Shown: positions 55,760-64,000 of the stretch, piece by piece
Numbering within the stretch: the first letter of the stretch is position 1
Layout: each line of letters begins with the position of its first letter
NCBI GenBank assembly: GCA_951217055.1
Contig: OX578282.1
Coordinates: 41,344,329 to 41,408,328, forward strand
Length of the DNA stretch: 64,000 bases
Source of the DNA: Gerris lacustris
Taxonomy: Eukaryota > Arthropoda > Insecta > Hemiptera > Gerridae
Direction of reading: 5' to 3'
The notes under the pieces: generated by a model
Databases searched by the model: none
Told to the model about the DNA's origin: nothing
The model's input: the letters and a program-made list of their open reading frames with translations, nothing else
Program-made: the position numbers and the translations under genes

Positions 55760-57735
55760 AATGCATCAGAAGTATTCTTTAATTTAAATTTTGTTTAGTA
55801 ATTTCAATATTGTTTTTAAATAATTAATCCTTCTAAGTTTGATCATTAGAGGTTTATATATTTATTTGTATTTTCATAAATGCATAATGCCACGATTGAA
55901 ATAACTACGTCAAAATATACAAGTACAATCAACAAGTTGTTAAACACCTTCCCCTTTTAGACACGTACTATAACAAGGTCTGATGAAATAAGAATTCCTT
56001 CTGTACGTCAGTCCTGGAGTCAGTCGTAACAAGATAACTTCTTCGAGCCACTACACCCCAGGTTCCCAGTACTTACTTCTAACATTTTGTATGTATTAGT
56101 CCCTGTTAAAAATGTGTCTCATGTATTTTTTCAGTTCTATCATAATGTTTCTTTTGGTAGTTTCTTCTTTTGTCTGTGTCAGCTCTAGCTTTATTTGGTC
56201 CATTACTATAGGCTCTAAGCATCTAAATCGGACAACAGACACCCATTTTTAAAAACCATATTTGGACTCAAAAGACCTTAAATAAAATTTTTGTGCATCT
56301 CAATAGTTTCTCTCTATGTATATTATGTATGCAAGAAAGTAAAAACTTATTATCTACCGGTCCTCACTGTCAAACGAAAAATTATCTGACCTTAATTACG
56401 TCTTCTTTGACACTGCCTAGATAAGGCCATGTACCTCCGGGGTAAAACATAATACCGAAATCTTGTGTCAAAATAACCAACTAAGGAATACTTAAAGGTT
56501 CGGTAAACTGAAGATTCACACATATGATAAGATAGCAATGATTTCAAAAAGGCGGTGTAAATGCCGCCCACGCGAGCGCTCGAAGGTTAACTTTGACAGA
56601 GTATGTAAAAAAATCTATAATTTTTGTTCCTGTTTTCTGTAAAACAACTCTTAATATAGATAAATAAAAAATATTAACCCAATCTAACGAACACAGAATT
56701 TTATATGTATATATTTTTTTTAAAGTACAAATTTTTCTAAAAAAAAGTTTGATGAAAATATATGTATACTATTTAATTTTAAAATCCTTATTTGTTTTGA
56801 TCAAAATTAAATGGTATTTTTAGTATGACAAATTATATTTACAAAAATATATAAATGATTGAAAAAGAAAATGTTTAATTAATTAATTTAACCCATTAAT
56901 TAATTGGGGTCTCACTGACCCCTGTGTGGAGTTTACGTAAAAAATTATATATGGGTTGTTCTATATATATAGGGTTAACAAATGGTGTGGTTAGCAATTC
57001 ATAAGGGGTTCTTTTACGTTTGAACTTCGATACTTCTGACGAACACTACACGTGTTTATATTCTTAACATCTGACCTTATCCCTGGCCCCTGGCCAATAA
57101 TAATTACTACACACAATTCCATTCATCTTCGTTTCACCCAAGTGAGAGTTTTGTGTAGTCTCTTAATAATTAAATATCGCTATTTTTAAGGATTAGAATT
57201 CTATTGTTAAAATATATCAACCCATCATCTAACTGAATATCGGTTCTAAGTTTAAAATAATCAGCCGATTCCATTTATTCGGGCCAGCCATGTTTATGAT
57301 ATTCTATTTTATTTAGTACTTCGTCCTCGATAGTCTCTTTTTTCGTCCTCTTCACTAAGCAATGACCCATACATTACAAAGTTTTATCCAATTTTACATC
57401 AGTTTTAATGTCACACCTAGACAGAAAATCCGTAATGTACAAATGTTTGCTTGGTAAATATTTTAATTTGAAGTGGTAGGGCAACAATTTTAACTTTAGT
57501 CGCCGTAGTCTATTATTTTGTATTTTATTGGTTTATTTATAAGCGGCACTAAAAGCAAATGATCTGTGAGGATAGTTATATCACTATGACCACATATATA
57601 AGTATAAGTGTGAAGTTTTGAACTGAAGAGAACGATTTTTTTTCTATTTGAGCATATGCAAAAATTTAAAAAATTCATTATTTCATTTGAATTGGGGGCG
57701 CAATGTTGTTCCCCAAATTTTGAGTTTCCAGCTAG
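55760..57735. other. Gene-free stretch with one family B piece
   Basis: 56195-56340 repeats the end of family B (TTTGGTCCATTACTATAGGC, AACCATATTTGGACTCAAAA, GACCTTAAATA, CAATAGTTTCTCTCTATG), similar to 54530-54660. The rest is A+T-rich. A minus-strand frame at 57496-57678 is not gene-like. Confidence 0.5.
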
Positions 57736-57739
57736 TCTG

Positions 57740-57990
57740 GAAGTCCCTTATAATTTTGATGATGAGTGAGTCAGAAAAAAAAATGTCAAAGTTTGAAACT
57801 TTCCCCAGTTGAAAAGGCTGAATATTAAGGGCTCAATTTTTACAGTGTCCTAAGCTACTTAAGCTTAATCTATGTTTCCAATTTCATAAGCCCATCATAA
57901 GAGGAAGCAGAGATATGAGTGTGTTCAAGTAAAGATACACAATACACACTGCATGCTTACTGGAACTTGGCCTTGAGCACTACCATGTGC
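57740..57990. repeat. Family G fragment
   Basis: AATTTTGATGATGAGTGAGT, AAAAGGCTGAATATTAAGGG, CAGTGTCCTAAGCTACTTAA, AAGTAAAGATACACAATACA and GCTTACTGGAACTTG. Colinear with 37640-37890. Confidence 0.75.
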
Positions 57991-58004
57991 TTAGATATAT
58001 TTCT

Positions 58005-58210
58005 TTGTTACGGTTCCGACGATTTTGATTTAAAAAAGTCTAAAATGTAGTCCATTTAAATATGAATCTAACCGTATAAGCCGTTTTCCCCGTAAAAATC
58101 TATAGTTTAGGAGAAAATAGCTTTAAACGTAGAGGGAGAGTGGCCGGGTTCGATTCCCTACCGAGGAGAGGTAATTTCTATGATAATTTGATATTTTATG
58201 ATAAATTTTG
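58005..58210 (+). repeat. Family B copy with exact B box
   Basis: CGACGATTTTGATTTAAAAA, AAAATGTAGTCCATTTAAAT, AAGCCGTTTTCCCCGTAAAA, GAGAAAATAGCTTTAAACG, then GTGGCCGGGTTCGATTCCCT. GGTTCGATTCC (58147-58157) is an exact polymerase III B-box consensus. TAGCTTTAAACG about 25 nt upstream is only a poor A box. Confidence 0.6.
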
Positions 58211-58684
58211 ATGTAATGGTCAATAATATGAAAACGAAAGCTAAGTAATTATGAACTTGTATATGTGAAAGTTTGTTTGAGTTGTCTCGGTTCGATTTTT
58301 TTTACTTTTTCTTTGATTTGTTCAAATAATAGAGGAGGGCACACGAAAAACCCATTTTTCAAGAACACATGGTGCAAAGATAAATTGATTCGAAAACGAG
58401 ACCAAATTAATATACTCGTATATTTGAACTAAGGGAGACCTCTTTCATTTAATATCCCATGTGACGCATTTCAGTTAAAAAAAATTATACCCCCTTTAAC
58501 TTCAACCTGCTTTTTTGAAGTATGATTTTTTGGGGCTTCCCTATAATTTTTCTGTGTTTGGGTTAGTACACATAACATATCTGCAAAGTTTTAAATTTTT
58601 GTGTTGTTTTTTTCGGAGATCAGGTGGGTTGCAGACAGAAATGCTCAAAAATGTATAAGGTTCGTTATTTTCGCCTACGAACGG

Positions 58685-58690
<6 letters not shown>

Positions 58691-58765
<75 letters not shown>
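58691..58765. repeat. (TA)n microsatellite, 75 bp
   Basis: Pure TA tract, ending at GTATACCCTTGCTTCGCTGCGG, a possible Helitron-like end on the minus strand. Confidence 0.95.
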
Positions 58766-58769
<4 letters not shown>

Positions 58770-58779
58770 ACCCTTGCTT

Positions 58780-59590
58780 CGCTGCGGAGTGTGTTATTTT
58801 TAATTTGATGGGTTTATAAACCTACCATCAAGAAATTTTTAATTTTTTTTCCTAATCGAGAATGTCTAGGTCTAGATTCTATCACTCCCCTTATTTCTAT
58901 ACCCCCTCCCCTTTGATAATATAATTTGCAAATATCCCAAATTACTAAATAATTCCGACTACTAATGAAAAATTCTTAAATGTTAACTTTGGGGAAAAGC
59001 AGGGTTATTTTCCTTCTTTATCCCCTGTGCCTTTTGACATTCCTGAGTTAAAATTGGAATTATCTTTGATTAATTTATTATATGTTTACATCCAAAATAG
59101 GAGCACTTTCTCAAGTATTAACTTCCTATCTTTAGAATATTGGTCTGGGCTCAATTCCCATTCTATTATTACTTCTCCCTATCTTCCCCTTAGGAATAAA
59201 ATTTTGTACAATCCCTATTGAAGGATATCAATATAATTTAGAAATTATTATACTACGTATACGCTCGAAGATTTTATTTTAGCTTTTTGAAGAAATGGTG
59301 ATAATGATAATTATGTTACAAAGGTTTAAGCATGGTAAGGTGTGACTTATAAAAAAAATGTCTTCTTGATGATTTATAAACTATTTAAATGATATATGTT
59401 TAAAAAAATGAATCGAAATATGTTTTGACAGCGATTGAACAGTTCTTCCTACAAAACATAAAATATTGTCCGTAGCTTCTTCTGCAATTTTGGGTAAATA
59501 CATTTTTTATAAAAAATAAAATTAGAATTTTTAAATCTATTTAGAAGCTTGTTTCCCACCCCATATAAAGCTACCAAAAAGTTGTATAGC
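58780..59590. other. Gene-free stretch
   Basis: Plus-strand frame 59027-59221 and minus-strand frame 59449-59718 are A+T-driven. The second runs into a family E repeat. No domain is recognised in either. Confidence 0.45.
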
Positions 59591-59596
59591 CTATAA

Positions 59597-59800
59597 CACC
59601 CGCAGAATTGAGCATAAACATTGTACCGAAAAATCAACAAAATCTGTTCATCCGTTTGGACAAGATTAACGCACAGACAAACAGACACAAAATTTTCTAA
59701 ATTTAAATTCGTTATCAAGACTACTCATTTAGTGTAAATACAATTTTTGAGCCCAATTGGATAAATGCACAGATACCACTCCTATCTTATATATATGTAT
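59597..59800 (-). repeat. Family E copy
   Basis: CCCGCAGAATTGAGCATAAA, TCTGTTCATCCGTTTGGACA, AGACAAACAGACAC, ACTCATTTAGTG and CCAATTGGATAAATGCACAG, then ACCACTCCTATC. Reverse complement of 14533-14725. It ends in a short TA run. Confidence 0.7.
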
Positions 59801-60330
59801 TTAAGATTTATAAATTATGTACTCGTATATTATTACTTTAATTTAAGTTATTGTGTAATGAGCTTTTTTATGGGTTCGGATCGCTTTACAAAAAAGCTTT
59901 GTAAACACAACATACAATGAATAGTCTCGCGGAAACATAATGTAGGTTAGAATCTCAGTTTGAAGACGTAATGGTTGACCTAGTAAAAGGAAGGAATACG
60001 TCTTTCTTTCTGCACTCTCTTGTGACGCTAACAATAAATAAGGTCATTGGGTGACACGTCATCATCAGCGTCTCTTGTTATAACGAACGAAGATGTCACA
60101 AGGGTCGTGACGTAGGACCAGGAGCTAAGGAATTTGAGTCTAGCCGCTTGCAGTGTGGGCCGAATATTGAGTAACCCTTAAAGATATTATTTATAGGTCA
60201 ACTAAACATTGCCTTGTTAACTCTCAAGTATTACTTAGAGAATTGAAGAAAGAGCAATTTTATAATTTTTTGCCATAGGTAAACTAAAACCTCAAGTTTT
60301 ATAGATGTAAACAAAAATAGTCTTCTAATT
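59801..60330. other. Gene-free stretch with clustered CRE-like half sites
   Basis: Between 60020 and 60115 are TGTGACGCTAAC, GTGACACGTCATCATCAG and GTCGTGACGTAGGACC. The region is less A+T-rich than average. I see no TATA box or gene start next to it. Confidence 0.35.
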
Positions 60331-61050
60331 AGTGTGACAAATAGCTTCCTCTTTAATTATTGCTTTTACAATCCATTGTTGTCTAATTTATTTAATCTCC
60401 CCCTCTCCCCCCTTTTTAGGAGATTGTAAATTAAGAGATATATTACATAAATAAAAAGAATAAGAAATTAAATAGTTTTCTTAAAGTTCTAATGTTCTTT
60501 TTGTAGAACTCCATAATAAGGTTTAAGGAATGGACTTTTGTTCTACCATAAGTTTTTTTAAAAAAGCAATATATTTCGGATGTTACTTATCTAGTAATGT
60601 AGTCTTTGTTTTTGTGCCTGATGATGGAGTAACATCCGAAATATATTGCTTTTTTAAAAACTTATGGTAGAACTAAAGTCCATTCCTTAAACCTTAATAA
60701 AGAAGAAATGATACATTTAGAAAAATTAAAGGGGGCAACCAAAATAGCAGACGGTTAAAATTAATGAGATCTGTGGGCACATTTCACAAACAATCCAAAT
60801 TTCTTAGAAATCAGATGAGTTCTTTTAAAGATATTGGGGTATAAAAATGTGGAAGAGAAAACGGGCGCAGAAGGTTGAAACTTATATGGACCAATAATAG
60901 ATTAATTATGACCTACCACCCAAATTAAATACTTAGGAGATTTTTAAGATAGGTTATTTAGCAAAAATTATGGACAGACACGGAACCTAAAAGTTCCCGG
61001 ATGTTTACAACGGATTTCTGTCAGTCCGAGACTCTTCCAGTAGTGTTAAA
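60331..61050 (-). repeat. Family A1 copy interrupted by a fold-back
   Basis: Minus strand. The 3' module (TCTAATTAGTGTGACAAATA, GCTTCCTC) is at 60331-60355. After the fold-back, AGCAGACGGTTAAAATTAAT, AATAGATTAATTATGACCTA and GACAGACACGGAACC follow, then TTTACAACGGATTTCTGTCA near 61020. The hairpin head is lost. Confidence 0.7.
60518..60696. mobile_element. Fold-back element with 70-bp arms
   Basis: Arms 60518-60587 and 60628-60696 are nearly perfect reverse complements (AAGGTTTAAGGAATGGACTT, GTTCTACCATAAGTTTTT, AAGCAATATATTTCGGATGT). The loop is about 40 nt and contains GTGCCTGATGATGG. It is inserted in a family A1 copy. The motif CTGATGA...GAAA spans the loop and right arm (see findings). 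Confidence 0.75.
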
Positions 61051-62170
61051 ACACATTTTTATTAGTTAGATATAGGAGCGTCTATGGAGGTCATCTTAAA
61101 GGAATATTTCATAAGGAATAATAATAAAAATAATCGGTTTTGCATTTTGTGTTAAGAGCTTGCACAGACGACAAATAATTGTTAACACTTTATTTAAATA
61201 TACATTATTACTACGGACTTATAATTTTGAATTAACCAATATCTAGATTGCATAAGGAAATTTTCATCACATAAAAAAACTATTTGACGTGTAGAGAAGT
61301 TTGCTTAGTTTGTTGTAAAGAAAAAACTGCTTCAATTACTAGACATATAAGCGGCACTAACATTGAACCGGCGTTTGACTGTTGGAATACGATTTTTAAG
61401 AGTGGGTGTGTGAAATAGAGAAAGAGTCTGGAGTTGTCACGAATACGTGGATGGTGAACTGTCTTGCTAATGAGTATTTAAGTTGTATTAAAATTTCTAC
61501 TACATCCCTGATCTTTTATTCAATTTAATCGTTGTTTGTGCTAGTTTAGACAGCGTTGCATATAATTAGTGGGACCGGTACATAGAATTAGTAGTAACAG
61601 TGCTTATAATTAGTGCTATAGAAAACCCATTGTGCTCGCTGAAACATTTTTTTTTTCAAAATGTAAATTGCTTGATCAAACTCGATTCCTTAATCCTTAC
61701 TTTAGTGCCTTTGGCGTTTAAAACTTGTCCAAGAATCATTACAATTTTTTCACTAAGCGAGAATATATAGATGCCACAATTACCTCCCCCCCCCCCCACC
61801 CCCACCATTAATAGTAATTAATTCTAACCAGTGGAGAAGCATTTTTATTTTTTTTTGTTTTTCGAGAAAAGTAGAATTGGTCATGACCTTAGTGTTATAT
61901 TTGTTTCTCTATTGCTCTGATTCTTATCTTCAGAAGTTAACATATCGGTAATATAAATCAGAAGTTGCCGCTTGCTGACACATAATCTCTTTTTAATTAC
62001 TGCTCTGATTATTTCCCTGTTTCCTCTCCCTACCCTCTTCAACCTCAATCTATCTTTATCAAGTTTATTTACATCTGCTAACAACAATTAACAATATGGT
62101 ATTTATTTATATTTCCTTTCTTTATTTATAAGGATAATTCAAATAGGCCACCAGGACCCCTCCCCATTTC
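61051..62170. other. Gene-free stretch with family K piece
   Basis: 61905-62090 is the second family K segment (see 31672-31900). A C-rich run (CCCCCCCCCCCACCCCCACC) is at 61787. No coding frame is supported. Confidence 0.5.
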
Positions 62171-62180
62171 AGTCCATAGC

Positions 62181-62356
62181 GGCCTTTACACATACGTTCT
62201 TTCCTGCAGGCCTGAATCGTGAAGGATTGCGCGCAAGAAAAACCGTGTGAGTAATCGTGTGGGAAAGATTTTGTAGCTCTAAAAGTGATACTCGCTTTCC
62301 CACAGGAAAGCGTGCCCCCGTGTTGGCGCGAAGGAAAGAACGCATGTGTAAAGAGG
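62181..62356. mobile_element. Palindromic MITE with GGCCTTTACACA ends
   Basis: GGCCTTTACACATACGTTCT, then TTCCTGC, at the left and GAAAGAACGCATGTGTAAAG, then AGG, at the right are reverse complements with few mismatches. The interior repeats GAAAGCG/CGCTTTCC and GGATTGCGCGCA blocks. The GGCC-TTTACACA end resembles the Harbinger end GGCCTCTTTCACACG in layout. The flanking bases give no clear 3-bp duplication. Confidence 0.5.
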
Positions 62357-62689
62357 AATCCCGCACGCAATCCTTGGAGCGTGGAGTGCTCGTCAGACGA
62401 ACAGTTTTAGAGGGCACAGTGGGGGTAAATTTAAAGAACACGGCAGGCTTGTGGGCAGTGGCGCACCCAGGATTTTTTTCTGGGAGGGGCTAACCCAGAC
62501 TCAAAGATGTAAAAGTTGTGACCGGGGGGGGGGGGGGGGGGTAAAAGTAGTAGTAGGAATCTAGTACTTTTTACTCGAACGGGTAGAGGTTGAACCACTT
62601 GTTCGAACCTAGCAATAATATAAATTAAAAAGTCAAAAAAGTAGTAAAATTTAAATCGTAACTTTCTTAATATTTCTATGAGCCAGCCA

Positions 62690-63330
62690 GTTTTAAAAAA
62701 ATCGGTCCGAGACAACTTACGAAATTTCTCTTATACGAATTTTTATAATATTACTTAGTTCAGTGTTTTCCATTTACTAGTGTTCGAGTTTTCGTTGGTA
62801 CATAATTATTAAAATTTAATATTTTATCAAAATTTATAATAAAAATAACTTCTCCTCAAGAAAAAATCGGACCCGGCCGCGGCCTCTCTCCTCTCTCCGA
62901 CCGGGTTTAATGCTATTTTCTCAGGAACTAGAATTTTCCGGGGTAAACGGCTTATTATCGTTATAGATTCGTATTTAAATGGACTACATTTTCAAAATTT
63001 TTAATCAAAATCGTCGAAATCGTTTACGAGAAATAATTTTTTTCAAGTTTTTTCAGAGTTTTTGGGGGTAGCAACCCTACATTTGGAGCAAAAATCATTT
63101 CTCTATTTTACCTTGGGGTGTGATATTATGTGTATATACTAAATTTCGTCAAAATCGGCCCCGTAGTTTAGGCTCCACGCGTCTGCACACAAAACAGACA
63201 TTTTTTAAAAAACACTTTTTTGAACTCAGGGGGACCTCAAAACGTGATGAAAATTCGATTTTGATGGATTTACAAAATCGGATTTTCGCGCCATCACAAT
63301 ACTTCTTCTTTATAATATGAGGAAGTAAAA
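62690..63330 (-). repeat. Family B, longest copy
   Basis: On the minus strand it runs from TTACTTCCTCATATTATAAA (63328) through the CTGAGTTCAAAAAAGTG block, GGAGCCTAAACTACGGGGCC, CGTAAACGATTTCGACGATT, AAAATGTAGTCCATTTAAAT, CCTGAGAAAATAGCATTAAA and the tRNA-like part (CCGGGTCCGATTTTTT, a decayed B box) to CGTAAGTTGTCTCGGACCGA near 62700. About 640 bp, non-coding. Confidence 0.7.
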
Positions 63331-63415
63331 AATCATAATTGGTTTTCTTCACGAGTAAATTTCGTAAATGTAAATAGTATTTTCTTAAGTATGTATATTT
63401 TCTTGTGGGTTCTGA

Positions 63416-63479
63416 GGGGGGGGGGGGGGGGGGGGGGCTTTTACCCCTTCAGCCCCCCCCCCCGTGTGTCCGCCACTGA
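63416..63479. repeat. G23 tract and internal hAT-like end
   Basis: G23 (63416-63438) is followed by CTTTTACCCCTTCAG, a C run and GTGTGTCCGCCACTG. This arrangement (G run, CTT..CCCCTTCAGC, C run, CCACTG) is repeated at 63945-63992, so two related right ends lie about 510 bp apart. Confidence 0.75.
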
Positions 63480-64000
63480 AAAACCAAATAGTTATTATTT
63501 TAGTGACTAGAATTTAACACAAAAGAGAGAAAAAAATCCGAGGTACCTACTACATATCTGTTTTATATTTAAAATAAACTTTTTTGATAAAGGTTTTTTT
63601 CGAGGGATCTTTTTCTTATCTTTATATAGAAGGGGAGAAAAAACAATATCAAACCAAAATCTTAATAAGGTATCATAATGGTATCATAGATAAAGATAGG
63701 GTTGGGCCAGGGGGTGACCGTGTCACATGCTCTATTCTCCCTGGATAAGACAACAGGCATGACACCGCTCGCAATAATACTTTAATCTTATCTTATTTCT
63801 ATTCCTATGAAGGCAAAAAAAAAATTTTAACTCACACTTAAAATAATAAAAACTTCATTTAAATTGTTTTTATTGATTAATTGTCATTTTTTTTATTATC
63901 TTTCTTTTCTACCGCAGCCCTATATAAGTTGATCTAGGGTGCTCTGGGGGGGGGCTTCAGCCCCTTCAGCCCCCCCCGTGGGTGCGCCACTGCTTGTGGG

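Larger units (their letters stand above)
62456..63992. mobile_element. Non-autonomous hAT element, complete, 8-bp TSD CTTGTGGG
   Basis: CAGTGGCGCACCCA at the left end is matched exactly in reverse by TGGGTGCGCCACTG at the right end (14-bp TIR). CTTGTGGG occurs directly outside both ends (62448-62455 and 63993-64000). An 8-bp duplication with a CAGTGGCG-type TIR is diagnostic of the hAT superfamily. The 1537-bp interior contains no hAT transposase residues. It holds G/C homopolymers next to both ends, a family B copy (62690-63330), and an additional end-like sequence GTGTGTCCGCCACTG stopping at 63479. That may be the right end of a related element. Mobilisation would need a transposase supplied from elsewhere. 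Confidence 0.9.

Noticed and set aside
62122..62493. Overlapping frames of 78-90 codons on both strands
   Set aside because: They overlap a palindromic MITE with mirrored sequence. Open on both strands because of the inverted repeats and local G+C content.

Overview
The window looks like A+T-rich genomic DNA from an animal, probably an arthropod. The evidence is the mixture of mobile elements rather than any host gene. There are RTE-like and I/Jockey-like non-LTR retrotransposons, PIF/Harbinger and hAT DNA transposons, a Penelope-like GIY-YIG remnant, Helitron-like repeats, a tRNA-derived SINE, long (TA)n tracts and many palindromic MITEs. I find no intact protein-coding gene, no rRNA and no functional tRNA gene. 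The sequence is best read as intergenic or large-intron DNA packed with nested repeats. Two stretches have exon-like splice borders (818-894 and 55704-55756), but neither can be tied to a gene.

Layout. 1-5 kb: copies of a hairpin-headed repeat (family A), a tRNA-like repeat (family B), two perfect or near-perfect hairpins, a 294-bp MITE, a Penelope-like endonuclease remnant and a 19-bp minisatellite. 6-13 kb: a decayed Harbinger transposase start, a small MITE, and a Harbinger copy (11.0-12.8 kb) split by a 930-bp fold-back element. 13-19 kb: an insertion with a 12-bp target duplication, repeats J and H, a 22-bp minisatellite and A2. 19-29 kb: repeat family I. One copy (24.9-29.2 kb) is opened by two Harbinger elements, and one of these holds further repeats. 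29.4-31.4 kb: a TA-flanked inverted-repeat element with a LINE inserted at its centre. 36.3-37.1 kb: three long (TA)n tracts around a 107-bp mariner-like MITE. 38.1-40.3 kb: a four-layer nest (Helitron-like element, 145-bp tandem repeat, LINE, MITE). 41-61 kb: scattered A, B and E repeats, an inverted-repeat MITE with two CRE sites, an I/Jockey-like LINE end (52.9-54.0 kb) and a long fold-back (60.5-60.7 kb). 62.4-64.0 kb: a complete non-autonomous hAT element with an exact 8-bp target duplication ending on the last base of the window.

The nesting gives relative ages. Family I predates the Harbinger insertions. Harbinger predates the TAGTCC fold-back family. The 145-bp array predates its LINE, which predates the 427-bp TAGTCC MITE. 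Several insertions are supported by comparison with an empty site inside the same window, which is the strongest evidence available without a database. Repeat family letters (A to K) are local labels used only in this annotation.
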